Shown here: positions 13,158-20,796 of the stretch, one piece after another
Layout: each line of letters opens with the position of its first letter
Numbering within the stretch: the first letter of the stretch is position 1
Origin: JBOGEN01 sp050743265
GTDB taxonomy: Bacteria > Actinomycetota > Actinomycetes > JBOGEN01
DNA length: 24,408 bases
Assembly (NCBI GenBank): GCA_050743265.1
Contig: JBOGEN010000222.1
Coordinates: 1 to 24,408, forward strand
Direction of reading: 5' to 3'
Made by a program: the position numbers and the translations under genes
The notes under the pieces: model-generated
What the model was told of the DNA's origin: nothing
What the model saw: the letters and a program-made list of their open reading frames with translations, nothing else
Database searches by the model: none

Positions 13158-13763
13158 TCAGCCGAGCATCTCGCCGACGACCGGGGCGAGCGCGCGGAAC
13201 GCCCGCCCCCGGTGGCTGATCGCATCCTTCTCGTCCGACGGCATCTCCGCCGTCGTCCGGGTCTCCCCCTCGGGGACGAACGCCGGGTCGTACCCGAAGC
13301 CGTTCGTGCCGCGCGGCTGGCGTACGAGCCCGCCGCGTACCTCGCCCTCGGCCACGCAGGTCCTGCCGTCGGGCAAGGCGAGCGCCGCCGCGCACACGAA
13401 CCGCGCCCCGAGTCGGGAGTCGGGCACCTCGGCGACCTGGTCGAGCAGCAGGTCCAGGTTGCGCTGGTCGGTGGCGTGCTCCCCCGCCCAGCGCGCAGAG
13501 AGGACGCCCGGCATGCCGTTGAGCGCGTCCACGCAGAGACCGGAGTCGTCGCCCACCGCCGGCAGGCCGGTCGCCTCGGCGACGGCCCGGGCCTTGAGCA
13601 GGGCGTTGTCCGCGAAGGTCACGCCGGTCTCGGCCACGTCGGGCATGTCGGCGAACGCCTCGCTGCCGAGCAGCTCCACGTCGAGCCCGGCGGCGTCGAG
13701 GATGCGCCGCAGCTCCTCGACCTTGTGGGCATTGCGGGTGGCAAGGACGAGCCGCCGCGTCAT
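13158..13763 (-). CDS. rdgB: RdgB/HAM1 XTP/dITP pyrophosphatase
   Basis: This 201-residue enzyme hydrolyses non-canonical purine nucleoside triphosphates (dITP, XTP, ITP) to monophosphates, keeping deaminated bases out of DNA and RNA. LVLATRNAHKVEEL is the N-terminal phosphate-binding motif. VGDDSGLCVDALNG has the metal-binding Asp pair, LSARWAG follows, and GFGYDPAFVPEG and SHRGRAFRAL complete the site. ATG 13763 overlaps the rph stop as ATGA, so the two are translationally coupled; the open frame upstream of it belongs to rph in another phase. Confidence 0.97.
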   Translation of the reverse strand: MTRRLVLATRNAHKVEELRRILDAAGLDVELLGSEAFADMPDVAETGVTFADNALLKARAVAEATGLPAVGDDSGLCVDALNGMPGVLSARWAGEHATDQRNLDLLLDQVAEVPDSRLGARFVCAAALALPDGRTCVAEGEVRGGLVRQPRGTNGFGYDPAFVPEGETRTTAEMPSDEKDAISHRGRAFRALAPVVGEMLG

Positions 13764-14518
13764 CGCCCAGGGACCTGGCTCTCGAGGGCGTCCGCCTGCA
13801 TCCGGGTGAGGGTGGCGCACCCGCCCACGGCCAGGTCGAGCAGGGAGTCGAGCGCGGCACGGTCGAACGGCTCGGCCTCCGCGGTGCCCTGCACCTCGAC
13901 GAAGCGCCCGTCGCCGGTGCAGACGACGTTCATGTCCGTGTCCGCGTCGACGTCCTCGACGTAGTTGAGGTCGAGGACGGGCACACCGCCGACGACGCCG
14001 ACGCTCACCGCCGCCACCGACCCCGTCAGCGGCTCGCCCCGCAGGGCCCGGCGCCCGCGCAGCCAGGAGACCGCGTCCACGAGCGCGACGTACGCGCCGG
14101 TGATCGCCGCGGTCCGGGTGCCCCCGTCGGCCTGGAGCACGTCACAGTCGAGCACGATGGTGTTCTCGCCAAGGGCCTTGTAGTCGACGACGGCGCGCAG
14201 GCTGCGCCCGACGAGCCGGGAGATCTCCTGCGTACGCCCGCCGAGGCGGCCCTTGACCGACTCGCGGTCGCTGCGCGTGTTCGTCGAGCGGGGCAGCATC
14301 GCGTACTCGGCGGTGACCCAGCCCAGACCGCTGCCCTTGCGCCAGCGGGGTACTCCCTCGGTGACGCTGGCCGCGACGAGCACTCGCGTGGCGCCGAACT
14401 CGACGAGGACGGACCCCTCCGCGTGGTCGAGCCAGCCGCGGGTCAGGGTCACCGGACGCAGCGCGTCGGAGGCGCGGCCATCGGGGCGTGCGGAGGCGAG
14501 CGGGGGATAGCTGGACAT
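13760..14518 (-). CDS. rph: Ribonuclease PH
   Basis: This 252-residue phosphorolytic 3'-5' exoribonuclease trims tRNA 3' ends as a hexamer. The start MSSYPPLASARPDGRASDAL runs into RPVTLTRGWLDHAEGSVLVE. TEGVPRW and GWVTAEYAMLPRST are hallmark segments, and GRTQEISRLVGRSLRAVVD carries the Arg cluster for tRNA and phosphate. DCDVLQADGGTRTAAITGA is the catalytic core. The presence of Rph suits an organism whose tRNA-Lys and tRNA-Leu genes here lack an encoded CCA end. The gene begins 14 bases after the MBL gene and overlaps rdgB by 4 bp. Confidence 0.97.
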   Translation of the reverse strand: MSSYPPLASARPDGRASDALRPVTLTRGWLDHAEGSVLVEFGATRVLVAASVTEGVPRWRKGSGLGWVTAEYAMLPRSTNTRSDRESVKGRLGGRTQEISRLVGRSLRAVVDYKALGENTIVLDCDVLQADGGTRTAAITGAYVALVDAVSWLRGRRALRGEPLTGSVAAVSVGVVGGVPVLDLNYVEDVDADTDMNVVCTGDGRFVEVQGTAEAEPFDRAALDSLLDLAVGGCATLTRMQADALESQVPGR

Positions 14519-14532
14519 GCCGCGAGCGTACG

Positions 14533-15282
14533 TCAGAGCGGGTACTCGGCCCCCGGCCGGGCGATCTCCACCGGACCGCCGAAGACCGCGGACGCGGAGG
14601 CCTGCGCCGCCCCCGGGTCCGCCCAGGGAAGCAGGTGGGTGAGGACGAGCCGGCCCGCACCGGCGGCCGCCGCGTGCTCGCCGGCCTGGCGGGGCGTGAG
14701 GTGGATGTCGGGGGGGTGCTCAACCCCGTCGGCGTACGTGGCCTCGCAGAGCAGCAGGTCGACGCCCCGGGCGAGGTCGGTCAGGTCGGCGGAGGCGCCG
14801 GAGTCCCCCGAGAAGACGAGGCTCTGCCCGTCGGCGTCGAGCCGGATCGCGTGGCACTCCACCGGGTGGTTGGTACGCGCCAGCGTCGCCGCGAACGGCC
14901 CGATCGCGCGGCGACCCACGGAGACCTCGCGGACGTCGTACACGTCGTCGAGGTAGCCGGGCCGCGGCACGTCGAAGGCGTTCTCCAGGCGCTCCTGGGT
15001 ACCGCGGGGGCCGTAGACGGGGAGCTTGGCCGGCTGGTCGCCCGGACGCGGGTAACGCAGCGCGTACGCGAACGGCACGAGGTCGAGGCAGTGGTCGCCG
15101 TGCAGGTGGCTCAGGTGGACGGCGTCGATCGCCAGCACGTCCACGTACCGGGCCAGTGCCCCCACGGACCCGTTCCCCAGGTCGAGGACGAGGCGGAAGC
15201 CGTCGTGCTCGACCAGATAGGAGGAGCAGGGCGACTCCGGGCCGGGGTAGGTGCCGGAGCACCCGACCACGGTGAGCCTCAC
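14533..15282 (-). CDS. MBL-fold hydrolase, Rv1339-like (putative cyclic-nucleotide phosphodiesterase)
   Basis: This 249-residue metallo-beta-lactamase-fold protein begins VRLTVVGCSGTYPGPESPCS, typical of the RNase Z/Rv1339 branch. HLSHLHGDH (56-64) gives the HxHxDH metal motif; NHPVECHAI and FSGDSG supply further ligands. The late His in VLTHLLPW completes the site. M. tuberculosis Rv1339, at the same position between murI and rph, has been reported as an atypical class II cAMP phosphodiesterase; transfer of that role here is inference. GTG 15282 overlaps the murI stop as GTGA, indicating coupling. Confidence 0.88.
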   Translation of the reverse strand: MRLTVVGCSGTYPGPESPCSSYLVEHDGFRLVLDLGNGSVGALARYVDVLAIDAVHLSHLHGDHCLDLVPFAYALRYPRPGDQPAKLPVYGPRGTQERLENAFDVPRPGYLDDVYDVREVSVGRRAIGPFAATLARTNHPVECHAIRLDADGQSLVFSGDSGASADLTDLARGVDLLLCEATYADGVEHPPDIHLTPRQAGEHAAAAGAGRLVLTHLLPWADPGAAQASASAVFGGPVEIARPGAEYPL

Positions 15283-16082
15283 GCGACCGCCTCTCCCTCG
15301 CGCGGGGTCTCGATCTCCGGCCCGAGGAAGCGGCGGCCCAGAGTCACGAACGTCTCCGCGTCGCCGGTGACGACGAAGCGGTGCTGCGGGGCGGGCAGGG
15401 CGTCGTCCCGGACGAGGCCGGTGTGCACCAGAGTGCGGTAGACGTCCTTGGCGGTCTCCTCCGCACTGCTCACGAGCGTCACCCCGTCCCCCATGACGTA
15501 CGAGATCACGCCGGTGAGCAGGGGGTAGTGCGTGCAGCCCAGGACGAGCGTGTCCACGTCGGCGGCGGCGACCGGGTCCAGGTACTCGTGCGCGACGCTG
15601 ATGAGCTCGTCCCCCATCGTCACGCCCCGCTCGACGAACTCGACGAACCGGGGACAGGCCTGGGTGACGATCTCGAGGCTCGGTGCGGCGGCGAACGCGT
15701 CCTCGTACGCCTTGGAGGTCACCGTGGTGCGGGTGCCGATCACCCCGACCCGGTGGTTGCGGGTGGCCGCCACCGCACGGCGTACGGCCGGCTGGATCAC
15801 CTCGACCACCGGCACCCGGTAGCGCTCCCGCGCGTCCCTCAGCACCGCGGACGAGGCGCTGTTGCACGCGATGACGAGCATCTTCACGCCCTGGTCGACC
15901 AGGTGGTCGAGCACCTCCAGGGCGTACTCGCGGACCTGCGCGATGGGCCGCGGGCCGTACGGAGCCCGGGCCGTGTCGGCCATGTAGAGCACGGGCTCGT
16001 GCGGCACCTGGTCGAGCACCGCCCGGGCCACGGTCAGGCCGCCGTAGCTGGAGTCGAAGATCCCGATCGGAGCGTCTGTCAC
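15279..16082 (-). CDS. murI: Glutamate racemase
   Basis: This 267-residue cofactor-independent racemase makes D-glutamate for peptidoglycan. IGIFDSSYGGLTVAR has the family Asp10, with Ser-Ser-Tyr where most have Ser-Gly-Val/Tyr. IACNSAS carries catalytic Cys73 and VLGCTHYPLL catalytic Cys183 with the adjacent His. GTG 16082 gives the usual N-terminus VTDAPIGIF and follows TACGCT by 8 bases. The alternative GTG 16118 overlaps the sulfotransferase stop as GTGA and would add 12 residues. The gene overlaps the MBL gene by 4 bp at its 3' end. Confidence 0.95.
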   Translation of the reverse strand: MTDAPIGIFDSSYGGLTVARAVLDQVPHEPVLYMADTARAPYGPRPIAQVREYALEVLDHLVDQGVKMLVIACNSASSAVLRDARERYRVPVVEVIQPAVRRAVAATRNHRVGVIGTRTTVTSKAYEDAFAAAPSLEIVTQACPRFVEFVERGVTMGDELISVAHEYLDPVAAADVDTLVLGCTHYPLLTGVISYVMGDGVTLVSSAEETAKDVYRTLVHTGLVRDDALPAPQHRFVVTGDAETFVTLGRRFLGPEIETPREGEAVA

Positions 16083-16090
16083 GTCACCCG

Positions 16091-16096
16091 AGCGTA
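16091..16096 (-). promoter_or_regulatory. Possible internal -10 for murI
   Basis: TACGCT on the minus strand lies 8 bases before GTG 16082. It would let murI be transcribed apart from the sulfotransferase genes. Confidence 0.3.
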
Positions 16097-16114
16097 CGGA
16101 CCCGCGGCTGCCGC

Positions 16115-17152
16115 TCACGGGGTACCGGGGTGCGGGTCGTCACGGCGAACCGCGGCCACCGGCCGGCGGTACTTGAGCTTCAGCTGACGCTCGGCCATCC
16201 AGGTGCGCCGGCGCTGCCGTGTCATCCGGCGGCGGCGGTCGCGGAAGCCGCTGGACAGCTCCGCGGGGACCTGGACCCCCGGGCGGTCCGGCGTGTACCC
16301 GTACCGCCGCATCGGGCGGGCGAGCGCGTTCTCGATGAAGGCCACCTCGCCTGGATCCAGCGTGTCGTCCCACGTCCGGAGCGCCTCGGTGGTCACCGGC
16401 TTGGCGACGAGCGGGTGCATGGTCGCGCTGTGGATGTCGGTGGTCTCGTGGAACTGCAGCATCGGGTCGATGCCGGCGGGGTCGAGGCCGAGGAACGCGA
16501 CGATCTCCTCCAGGGTGCCCCGCGGGTCGGCGACGAGCTTCTCGTACTGGATCTCGAGAAACTGGTCTGGGGCCAGCCGGCGGCGCCAGATGTCCGCGCA
16601 GCGCACGGACTGCTCCCAGATCGCGGCCCCCGCCTCCAGGCCGTCCCGGTACCAGCCGATCTTGCGGATCGAGGCCACGGCGGCCCGCGGGTCGCGGACG
16701 ACGTTGATGAACTGGGCGTCCGGGAACATCCTGAACACGGCGTCCATGTTCATCACGTAGCTGGGCCTCTTGTCGCCCCAGCGCGGCTTGTCGTGACCCT
16801 CGGCGTACAGGGCGAACCCCGCGGCCAGCACGGAGCCCAGGGTGGGGGGCGCGGCCACCATGCGGTCGACGAGCTGCTTGGGGTCGTCGACGAGCCGCTC
16901 CACCCGCGACTTCTTGCGCCGGACGACCCAGCGGGCGAGCCGTCGGCGGTTGTGGGCTTCGGAGAGGTCACCCCAGCGAGCCCGTCGCCGCCACGCGTCC
17001 ACGAGGAAGCGCGTCTCGTGCGGGACGGCGAGCTCGGGGTGCGAGTTGAGCATCGTCCGCAGCATCGTGGTGCCGGACCGGGGGCAGGCCCCGACGAACA
17101 CGGGTCGGCCTGGGCTGCCGGCGTACCGGGAGGGTCGTGACGTGGAGGGCAT
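16115..17152 (-). CDS. Sulfotransferase-family protein, copy 2
   Basis: This 345-residue PAPS-dependent sulfotransferase-like protein transfers sulfate to a hydroxyl or amine of an unknown acceptor. FVGACPRSGTTMLRTML (19-35) is the 5'-phosphosulfate loop, and VVRDPRAAVASIRK (151-164) is the 3'-phosphate motif with Arg and Ser. WGDKRPSYV and YEKLVADPRGTLEEI are shared with the neighbouring paralogue. No signal peptide is seen. ATG 17152 begins 4 bases after the stop of copy 1, so the pair is co-translated; the open frame upstream of this ATG is Arg/Ser-rich and not coding. The C-terminal 30 residues are strongly basic. Confidence 0.9.
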   Translation of the reverse strand: MPSTSRPSRYAGSPGRPVFVGACPRSGTTMLRTMLNSHPELAVPHETRFLVDAWRRRARWGDLSEAHNRRRLARWVVRRKKSRVERLVDDPKQLVDRMVAAPPTLGSVLAAGFALYAEGHDKPRWGDKRPSYVMNMDAVFRMFPDAQFINVVRDPRAAVASIRKIGWYRDGLEAGAAIWEQSVRCADIWRRRLAPDQFLEIQYEKLVADPRGTLEEIVAFLGLDPAGIDPMLQFHETTDIHSATMHPLVAKPVTTEALRTWDDTLDPGEVAFIENALARPMRRYGYTPDRPGVQVPAELSSGFRDRRRRMTRQRRRTWMAERQLKLKYRRPVAAVRRDDPHPGTP

Positions 17153-17156
17153 GCGG

Positions 17157-18194
17157 CTACCGCTCCGCCGCGACCGGGTAGCGGTACGTGAGGCGCAGCT
17201 TGGTCTCGTACAGCCGCTCCCTGACCCGGCGGCGGGTCTGGTCACGGCGCACCCGGGTGTAGCGCTGCTGCATGTCCCGGGGCGGTGTCACGCCGGCGGC
17301 GACCCGCTCGTACCCGTACCGCTGCATCGTCGGGCCGAGCGCATGCTCGACGAACGCCACCTCGTCAGGGCCCAGCTGCTCCTGCCAGGCCCGGGTGGTC
17401 GCCGTGGTGACCGGCGAGGACACGAGCGGGTGGTACTTCTTGCTCGGCGGCAGGTCGGAGTTCTCGTAGAACGAGAGCATCGAGCTGACCCCCTCCGGGT
17501 CGAGGCCGGCGAAGGTGGCGATGCCCTCGAGGACGCCGCGGGGGTCAGCCACCAGGTCCTCGTAGCGCACCTGGTGGAACTGGTCGACGGCCAGCCGGCC
17601 GCGCCAGGACTCAGCCGCCCGGACGGACCGGGCCCACAGGTCGACGGCGGGCACGATGTCGCCGTCGTACCAGCCGAGCTTGCGGGTGGAGGCCACCGCG
17701 GCCCTCGGGTCGCGGACGAGGTTCACGAACTGGGCGTCCGCGAACATGGCGAACACGGCGTCGAGGTGCTGCGCGTAGATCGGCCGCTTGTCACCCCAGC
17801 GCTTCTTGCCCTGGCCCTCGGCGTACATCTCGAAGCACGCGCCGAGCAGGGACCCGATCGTGGGGGGCGCGTTCTCCAGCCGGTTGGCGAGCGCGTCCGC
17901 CGGGACCTTGAGCCGCTTGAAGCCGGAGTCCTTGCGCTCGGCGATCCAGTGCGCCACCTTCCGCCGGTTGCCGGACCGGCGCAGGTCGCCGAACACGGCA
18001 CGACGCTCCCAGGCGCCGAGCAGGAACCGCGTCTCCCGGGGCACCGCGAGGCCGGGGTGCGAGTTGAGCATCGTCCGCAGCAGCGTCGTTCCGGATCGCG
18101 GGCAGGCCCCCACGAACACGGGCCGGTCGGGCGCGCCCGCGTACGGCGAGGTCGCACGCGTGTCGGACTGGTCAGGCATGGTCTGCAGCACCAC
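17157..18194 (-). CDS. Sulfotransferase-family protein, copy 1
   Basis: This 345-residue paralogue of the next gene is clearly similar to it along its whole length (for example RPVFVGACPRSGTTLLRTML and the later LVRDPRAAVASTRKLGWY). The PAPS 5' loop is at 29-40 and the 3'-phosphate motif at 159-172. The basic C-terminus ends RLTYRYPVAAER. GTG 18194 has GAGGG 7 bases upstream; GTG 18191 and ATG 18179 are alternatives. It is the first gene of the run to rdgB and lies behind a TAGACT hexamer inside an inverted repeat. Its position after the CysO/CysM cysteine genes links it to sulfur metabolism by neighbourhood only; acceptor unknown. Confidence 0.9.
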   Translation of the reverse strand: MVLQTMPDQSDTRATSPYAGAPDRPVFVGACPRSGTTLLRTMLNSHPGLAVPRETRFLLGAWERRAVFGDLRRSGNRRKVAHWIAERKDSGFKRLKVPADALANRLENAPPTIGSLLGACFEMYAEGQGKKRWGDKRPIYAQHLDAVFAMFADAQFVNLVRDPRAAVASTRKLGWYDGDIVPAVDLWARSVRAAESWRGRLAVDQFHQVRYEDLVADPRGVLEGIATFAGLDPEGVSSMLSFYENSDLPPSKKYHPLVSSPVTTATTRAWQEQLGPDEVAFVEHALGPTMQRYGYERVAAGVTPPRDMQQRYTRVRRDQTRRRVRERLYETKLRLTYRYPVAAER

Positions 18195-18226
18195 CGGGGG
18201 GCCCTCGCGGGCACGAGAAGAACGGT

Positions 18227-18250
18227 GGCCCGAGTCTAGGAGGTCGGGCC
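18227..18250. promoter_or_regulatory. 7-bp inverted repeat with a -10-like hexamer in its loop
   Basis: GGCCCGA (18227-18233) pairs with TCGGGCC (18244-18250). On the minus strand TAGACT (18238-18233) lies at the edge of the loop and could be the -10 of the sulfotransferase operon. The repeat could be an operator. It may instead be the terminator of cysM, whose stop is 52 bases upstream; the minus strand then reads GTTCTTCTCG, a weak U-rich tail. Confidence 0.4.
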
Positions 18251-18301
18251 CGGGGCAGGGCAGGCAGGCCGGGTCGGCCCCGAGGGGGTCGCGCACGGTG
18301 C

Positions 18302-19249
18302 TCACGCCCAGAGCTGGCCCTCGAGGCCCGCGACGGCCTCCTCGAGGGTGCCGCCGTACGCGCCGGTGGACAGGTACTTCCACCCGCCGTCCGCGACGAC
18401 AAGGGCGATGTCGGCGGGCTGGCCTGCGGTGACGGCACGGTCGGCCGCGGCCAGGGCGGCGTGCAGGATCGCCCCGGTCGAGATGCCCGCGAAGATGCCC
18501 TCGGCCTGCAGCAGCTCCCGCGTACGCCGGACCGCGTCGGCCGGGCCGACCGAGAACTTGCCGGTGAGCACGGACTCGTCGTACAGCTCGGGGACGAACC
18601 CCTCGTCCATGTTGCGCAGCCCGTACACGAGCTCGCCGTACCGCGGCTCGGCGGCGATGACCTGGATGCCGGGCACCTTCTCGCGCAGGAACCGCCCGAC
18701 ACCCATGAGCGTGCCCGACGTGCCGAGGCCGGCGACGAAGTGCGTGATGGTCGGCAGGTCGGAGAGGATCTCCGGCCCGGTGCCGCGGTAGTGCGCCTCG
18801 GTGTTGGCCTGGTTGCCGTACTGGTAGAGCATCACCCAGTCGGGGTGCTCGGCCGCGACCTGCTTGGCGACCCGTACGGCCTCGTTGGACCCGCCGGCGG
18901 CGGGCGAGGAGATGATCTCCGCGCCCCACATCTCCAGCAGCTGGCGCCGCTCGGGCGAGGTGTTCTCCGGCATCACGCAGACGAGCCGGTACCCGCGCAG
19001 CTTCGCGACCATGGCGAGCGAGATCCCCGTGTTGCCCGAGGTGGGCTCGAGGATCGTCGCGCCGGCCGGGAGGATGCCGTCCCCCTGGGCTGCCTCGACC
19101 ATCGCGAGCGCCGCCCGGTCCTTGATGGAGCCGGTCGGGTTGCGGTCCTCGAGCTTCGCCCACAGGCGGACATCCGGTGCGGGTGAGAGCCGCGGCAACC
19201 CCACCAGCGGGGTCCGCCCGACCGAGTCGACGAGGGAGTCGAAGCGCAT
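18302..19249 (-). CDS. cysM: O-phosphoserine sulfhydrylase (CysO-dependent cysteine synthase)
   Basis: This 315-residue PLP enzyme makes cysteine by adding sulfur to aminoacrylate. NPTGSIKDRAA carries the PLP lysine Lys43. EPTSGNTGIS (68-77) binds the substrate carboxylate, and AGLGTSGTLMG binds the PLP phosphate. EPRYGELVYGLRNMDEGF (201-218) matches the loop of M. tuberculosis CysM containing the Arg that selects O-phosphoserine (Arg212 here; motif comparison from memory). Together with cysO and mec directly upstream this supports the CysO-thiocarboxylate route rather than free sulfide. The ATG is 10 bases after the cysO stop. Confidence 0.95.
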   Translation of the reverse strand: MRFDSLVDSVGRTPLVGLPRLSPAPDVRLWAKLEDRNPTGSIKDRAALAMVEAAQGDGILPAGATILEPTSGNTGISLAMVAKLRGYRLVCVMPENTSPERRQLLEMWGAEIISSPAAGGSNEAVRVAKQVAAEHPDWVMLYQYGNQANTEAHYRGTGPEILSDLPTITHFVAGLGTSGTLMGVGRFLREKVPGIQVIAAEPRYGELVYGLRNMDEGFVPELYDESVLTGKFSVGPADAVRRTRELLQAEGIFAGISTGAILHAALAAADRAVTAGQPADIALVVADGGWKYLSTGAYGGTLEEAVAGLEGQLWA

Positions 19250-19259
19250 CGGCTCGCCG

Positions 19260-19532
19260 TCAGCCCCCGGCGACCGCGGGGAGCACGGTGACCGTGTCCC
19301 CGTCCGAGACCGGGGTCTCCAGGCCGCCGAGGAACCGGACGTCCTCGTCGTTGAGGTAGACGTTCACGAACCGGCGCAGCGCGTGCTCGTCCACGAGCCG
19401 CTCGCGAAGCCCTGGGTGGCGGGCGTCGAGGTCGGCGAGCACCTCGCCGAGCGTCCCGCCGGCCCCGTCGACGGCCTTCTCTCCGTCGGTGTAGCTGCGC
19501 AGGATCGTCGGGATGCGGACCTCGATCGACAT
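19260..19532 (-). CDS. cysO: CysO sulfur-carrier protein (MoaD/ThiS family)
   Basis: This 90-residue ubiquitin-like carrier ends in GlyGly (VTVLPAVAGG). Its C-terminus is converted to a thiocarboxylate that donates sulfur to CysM. MSIEVRIPTILRSYTDGEK is the first hairpin, and FVNVYLNDEDVRFL with SDGDTVTVLPAV is the family core. ATG 19532 was chosen because GGAGGA lies about 5 bases upstream; a longer frame to 19610 exists but has no such signal. The adenylating/sulfurating partner (MoeZ-type) is not in the window. Confidence 0.95.
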   Translation of the reverse strand: MSIEVRIPTILRSYTDGEKAVDGAGGTLGEVLADLDARHPGLRERLVDEHALRRFVNVYLNDEDVRFLGGLETPVSDGDTVTVLPAVAGG

Positions 19533-19655
19533 TCGGCTCCTCCAGGTCTGGCTGGGCTGTGTGCGGACCTCGCGGGCGGGCACCGGGTGCGCGGCCCGGG
19601 GAGCATCCACGCCCCGCGGCAGGTGGCCTTGTGGGAACGACCTGCTGGCCCGGGG

Positions 19656-20132
19656 CTATTCCTGCCCGGTTCTGCCGCTGTGTACCCCCGCGTCGGGCCC
19701 GCCCGGCTCGTCGGGAGTGTCGAGGGACTCGACCACGGTGACCTCCTCCTCGCTCACCTCGCCGTCGACGATCCGGTACGCGCGGAACTCGGCCTCGTCC
19801 GGGTCGCGGGTGGACACCAGGACGTAGTGGGCGCCTGGCTCCATCGCGAGACCGATGTCGGTGCGGGACGGGTAGGCCTCGGTGGCGGTGTGCGAGTGGT
19901 AGATCACCACCGGCTCCTCGTCGCGCTCGTCCATCTCGCGGTAGAGCCGCAGCAGGTCCATCGAGTCGAACTCGTAGAACGTGGGCGAGCGCGCGGCGTT
20001 GACCATCGGGACGAAGCGCTCGGGACGCTCCGAACCGGCCGGGCCCGCGACGACGCCGCAGGCCTCGTCGGGGTGGTCGCGCCGCGCGTGCGCGACGATC
20101 TCGTCGTAGGTGGCGCGGGCGATCCTCAGCAC
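19656..20132 (-). CDS. mec: Mec/JAMM metallopeptidase (M67) acting on CysO-cysteine
   Basis: This 158-residue zinc peptidase releases cysteine from the CysO-Cys adduct. Glu23 in HPDEACG is the catalytic Glu. YHSHTATEAYPSRTD (78-92) is a complete JAMM motif (His79, His81, Ser89, Asp92). The C-terminal 25 residues are an acidic/Pro-Gly tail. GTG 20132 is 7 bases after TAGGGT (20145-20140), a leaderless arrangement; ATG/GTG 20150 would place that hexamer inside the gene. A 123-bp gap separates mec from cysO. The order mec-cysO-cysM is the same as I recall for M. tuberculosis Rv1334-Rv1336. Confidence 0.94.
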   Translation of the reverse strand: MLRIARATYDEIVAHARRDHPDEACGVVAGPAGSERPERFVPMVNAARSPTFYEFDSMDLLRLYREMDERDEEPVVIYHSHTATEAYPSRTDIGLAMEPGAHYVLVSTRDPDEAEFRAYRIVDGEVSEEEVTVVESLDTPDEPGGPDAGVHSGRTGQE

Positions 20133-20139
20133 CCTTCCG

Positions 20140-20145
20140 ACCCTA
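20140..20145 (-). promoter_or_regulatory. -10 hexamer for leaderless mec
   Basis: TAGGGT on the minus strand is 7 bases before GTG 20132, the same hexamer used before orn and pncB. Confidence 0.45.
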
Positions 20146-20209
20146 GCCACCGGCCGCGGGGTGGACGCGCCGGGTCCGCGATGTGAGACGGCCCGGCCGG
20201 GTCGGGGCG

Positions 20210-20243
20210 CCGGCTCACCACAGCGCCCGGCTCACCACAGCGC
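20210..20243. repeat. 17-bp tandem duplication at the end of the DUF2017 gene
   Basis: CCGGCTCACCACAGCGC occurs twice in a row (20210-20226, 20227-20243). On the minus strand it encodes the last residues ALW and the stop, so the gene end is duplicated outside the coding region. Confidence 0.75.
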
Positions 20244-20789
20244 GTGGACGAGCGACTCCTGGAGGAAGCTCAGCCAGTTGTACGCCTCGCAGCCGGCCCG
20301 GCGCGGGTCGTCGTCCGCGAGCAGCGCGTACTGCTCGTCCCAGTCCTCGCTCACCTCGAGTCGCGTGCCCAGCACGAGCCGCAGGTCGGTGAGCACGGTG
20401 AGCCACGCGTGCGCCTCCTGCGTCGAGAGCGTGCGCCGCTGGCCGGGCGACTCCATCGTGGCCAGGGCGATGCCGGCCGCGTCCGCCTTGCGGGCAGCGA
20501 GCGACTGCTCGGTGAAGCGGCGGAAGTCCCCGGCGCGCTCCGGGTCGTCCGGGTACGCGTCGGGGAACAGCCGGGCCAGCGCGGGGTCGTCGGGCGGGGC
20601 GGTGGACGTCCCGATGCCGACCATCGCCGCGAGCGGGTCCTCACCCGGGGAGTCCGGCTCACGCGGGCCCTCGCCCACCTCGCCCACGAGGTCGGTGAGC
20701 TGGCTGATCAGGTTGCGCAGGATCGGCGCCTCGTCCGGGTGGAACGTGACGACCACGCCGCGACGCGACCGGTGGAACCGGGTGGCCAT
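20232..20789 (-). CDS. DUF2017 protein
   Basis: This 185-residue soluble protein of actinobacterial DUF2017 is of unknown function. Typical segments are a basic N-terminus leading to GVVVTFHPDEAPILRNLISQ, a Pro/Asp-rich linker (45-65), ALARLFPDAYPDDPERAGDF, and a helical C-terminal half ending WLSFLQESLVHALW. It starts 7 bases after the clpS stop, and the clpS-DUF2017-mec order also occurs in mycobacteria as I recall. This hints at a role near ClpS/proteolysis or cysteine metabolism, without proof. Confidence 0.92.
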   Translation of the reverse strand: MATRFHRSRRGVVVTFHPDEAPILRNLISQLTDLVGEVGEGPREPDSPGEDPLAAMVGIGTSTAPPDDPALARLFPDAYPDDPERAGDFRRFTEQSLAARKADAAGIALATMESPGQRRTLSTQEAHAWLTVLTDLRLVLGTRLEVSEDWDEQYALLADDDPRRAGCEAYNWLSFLQESLVHALW

Positions 20790-20796
20790 GAAGGAG

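Noticed and set aside
17157..19163. A single long protein fusing cysM-region sequence to sulfotransferase copy 1
   Set aside because: The part above 18194 is cysM in another frame and is not coding; the sulfotransferase has its own ribosome binding site.
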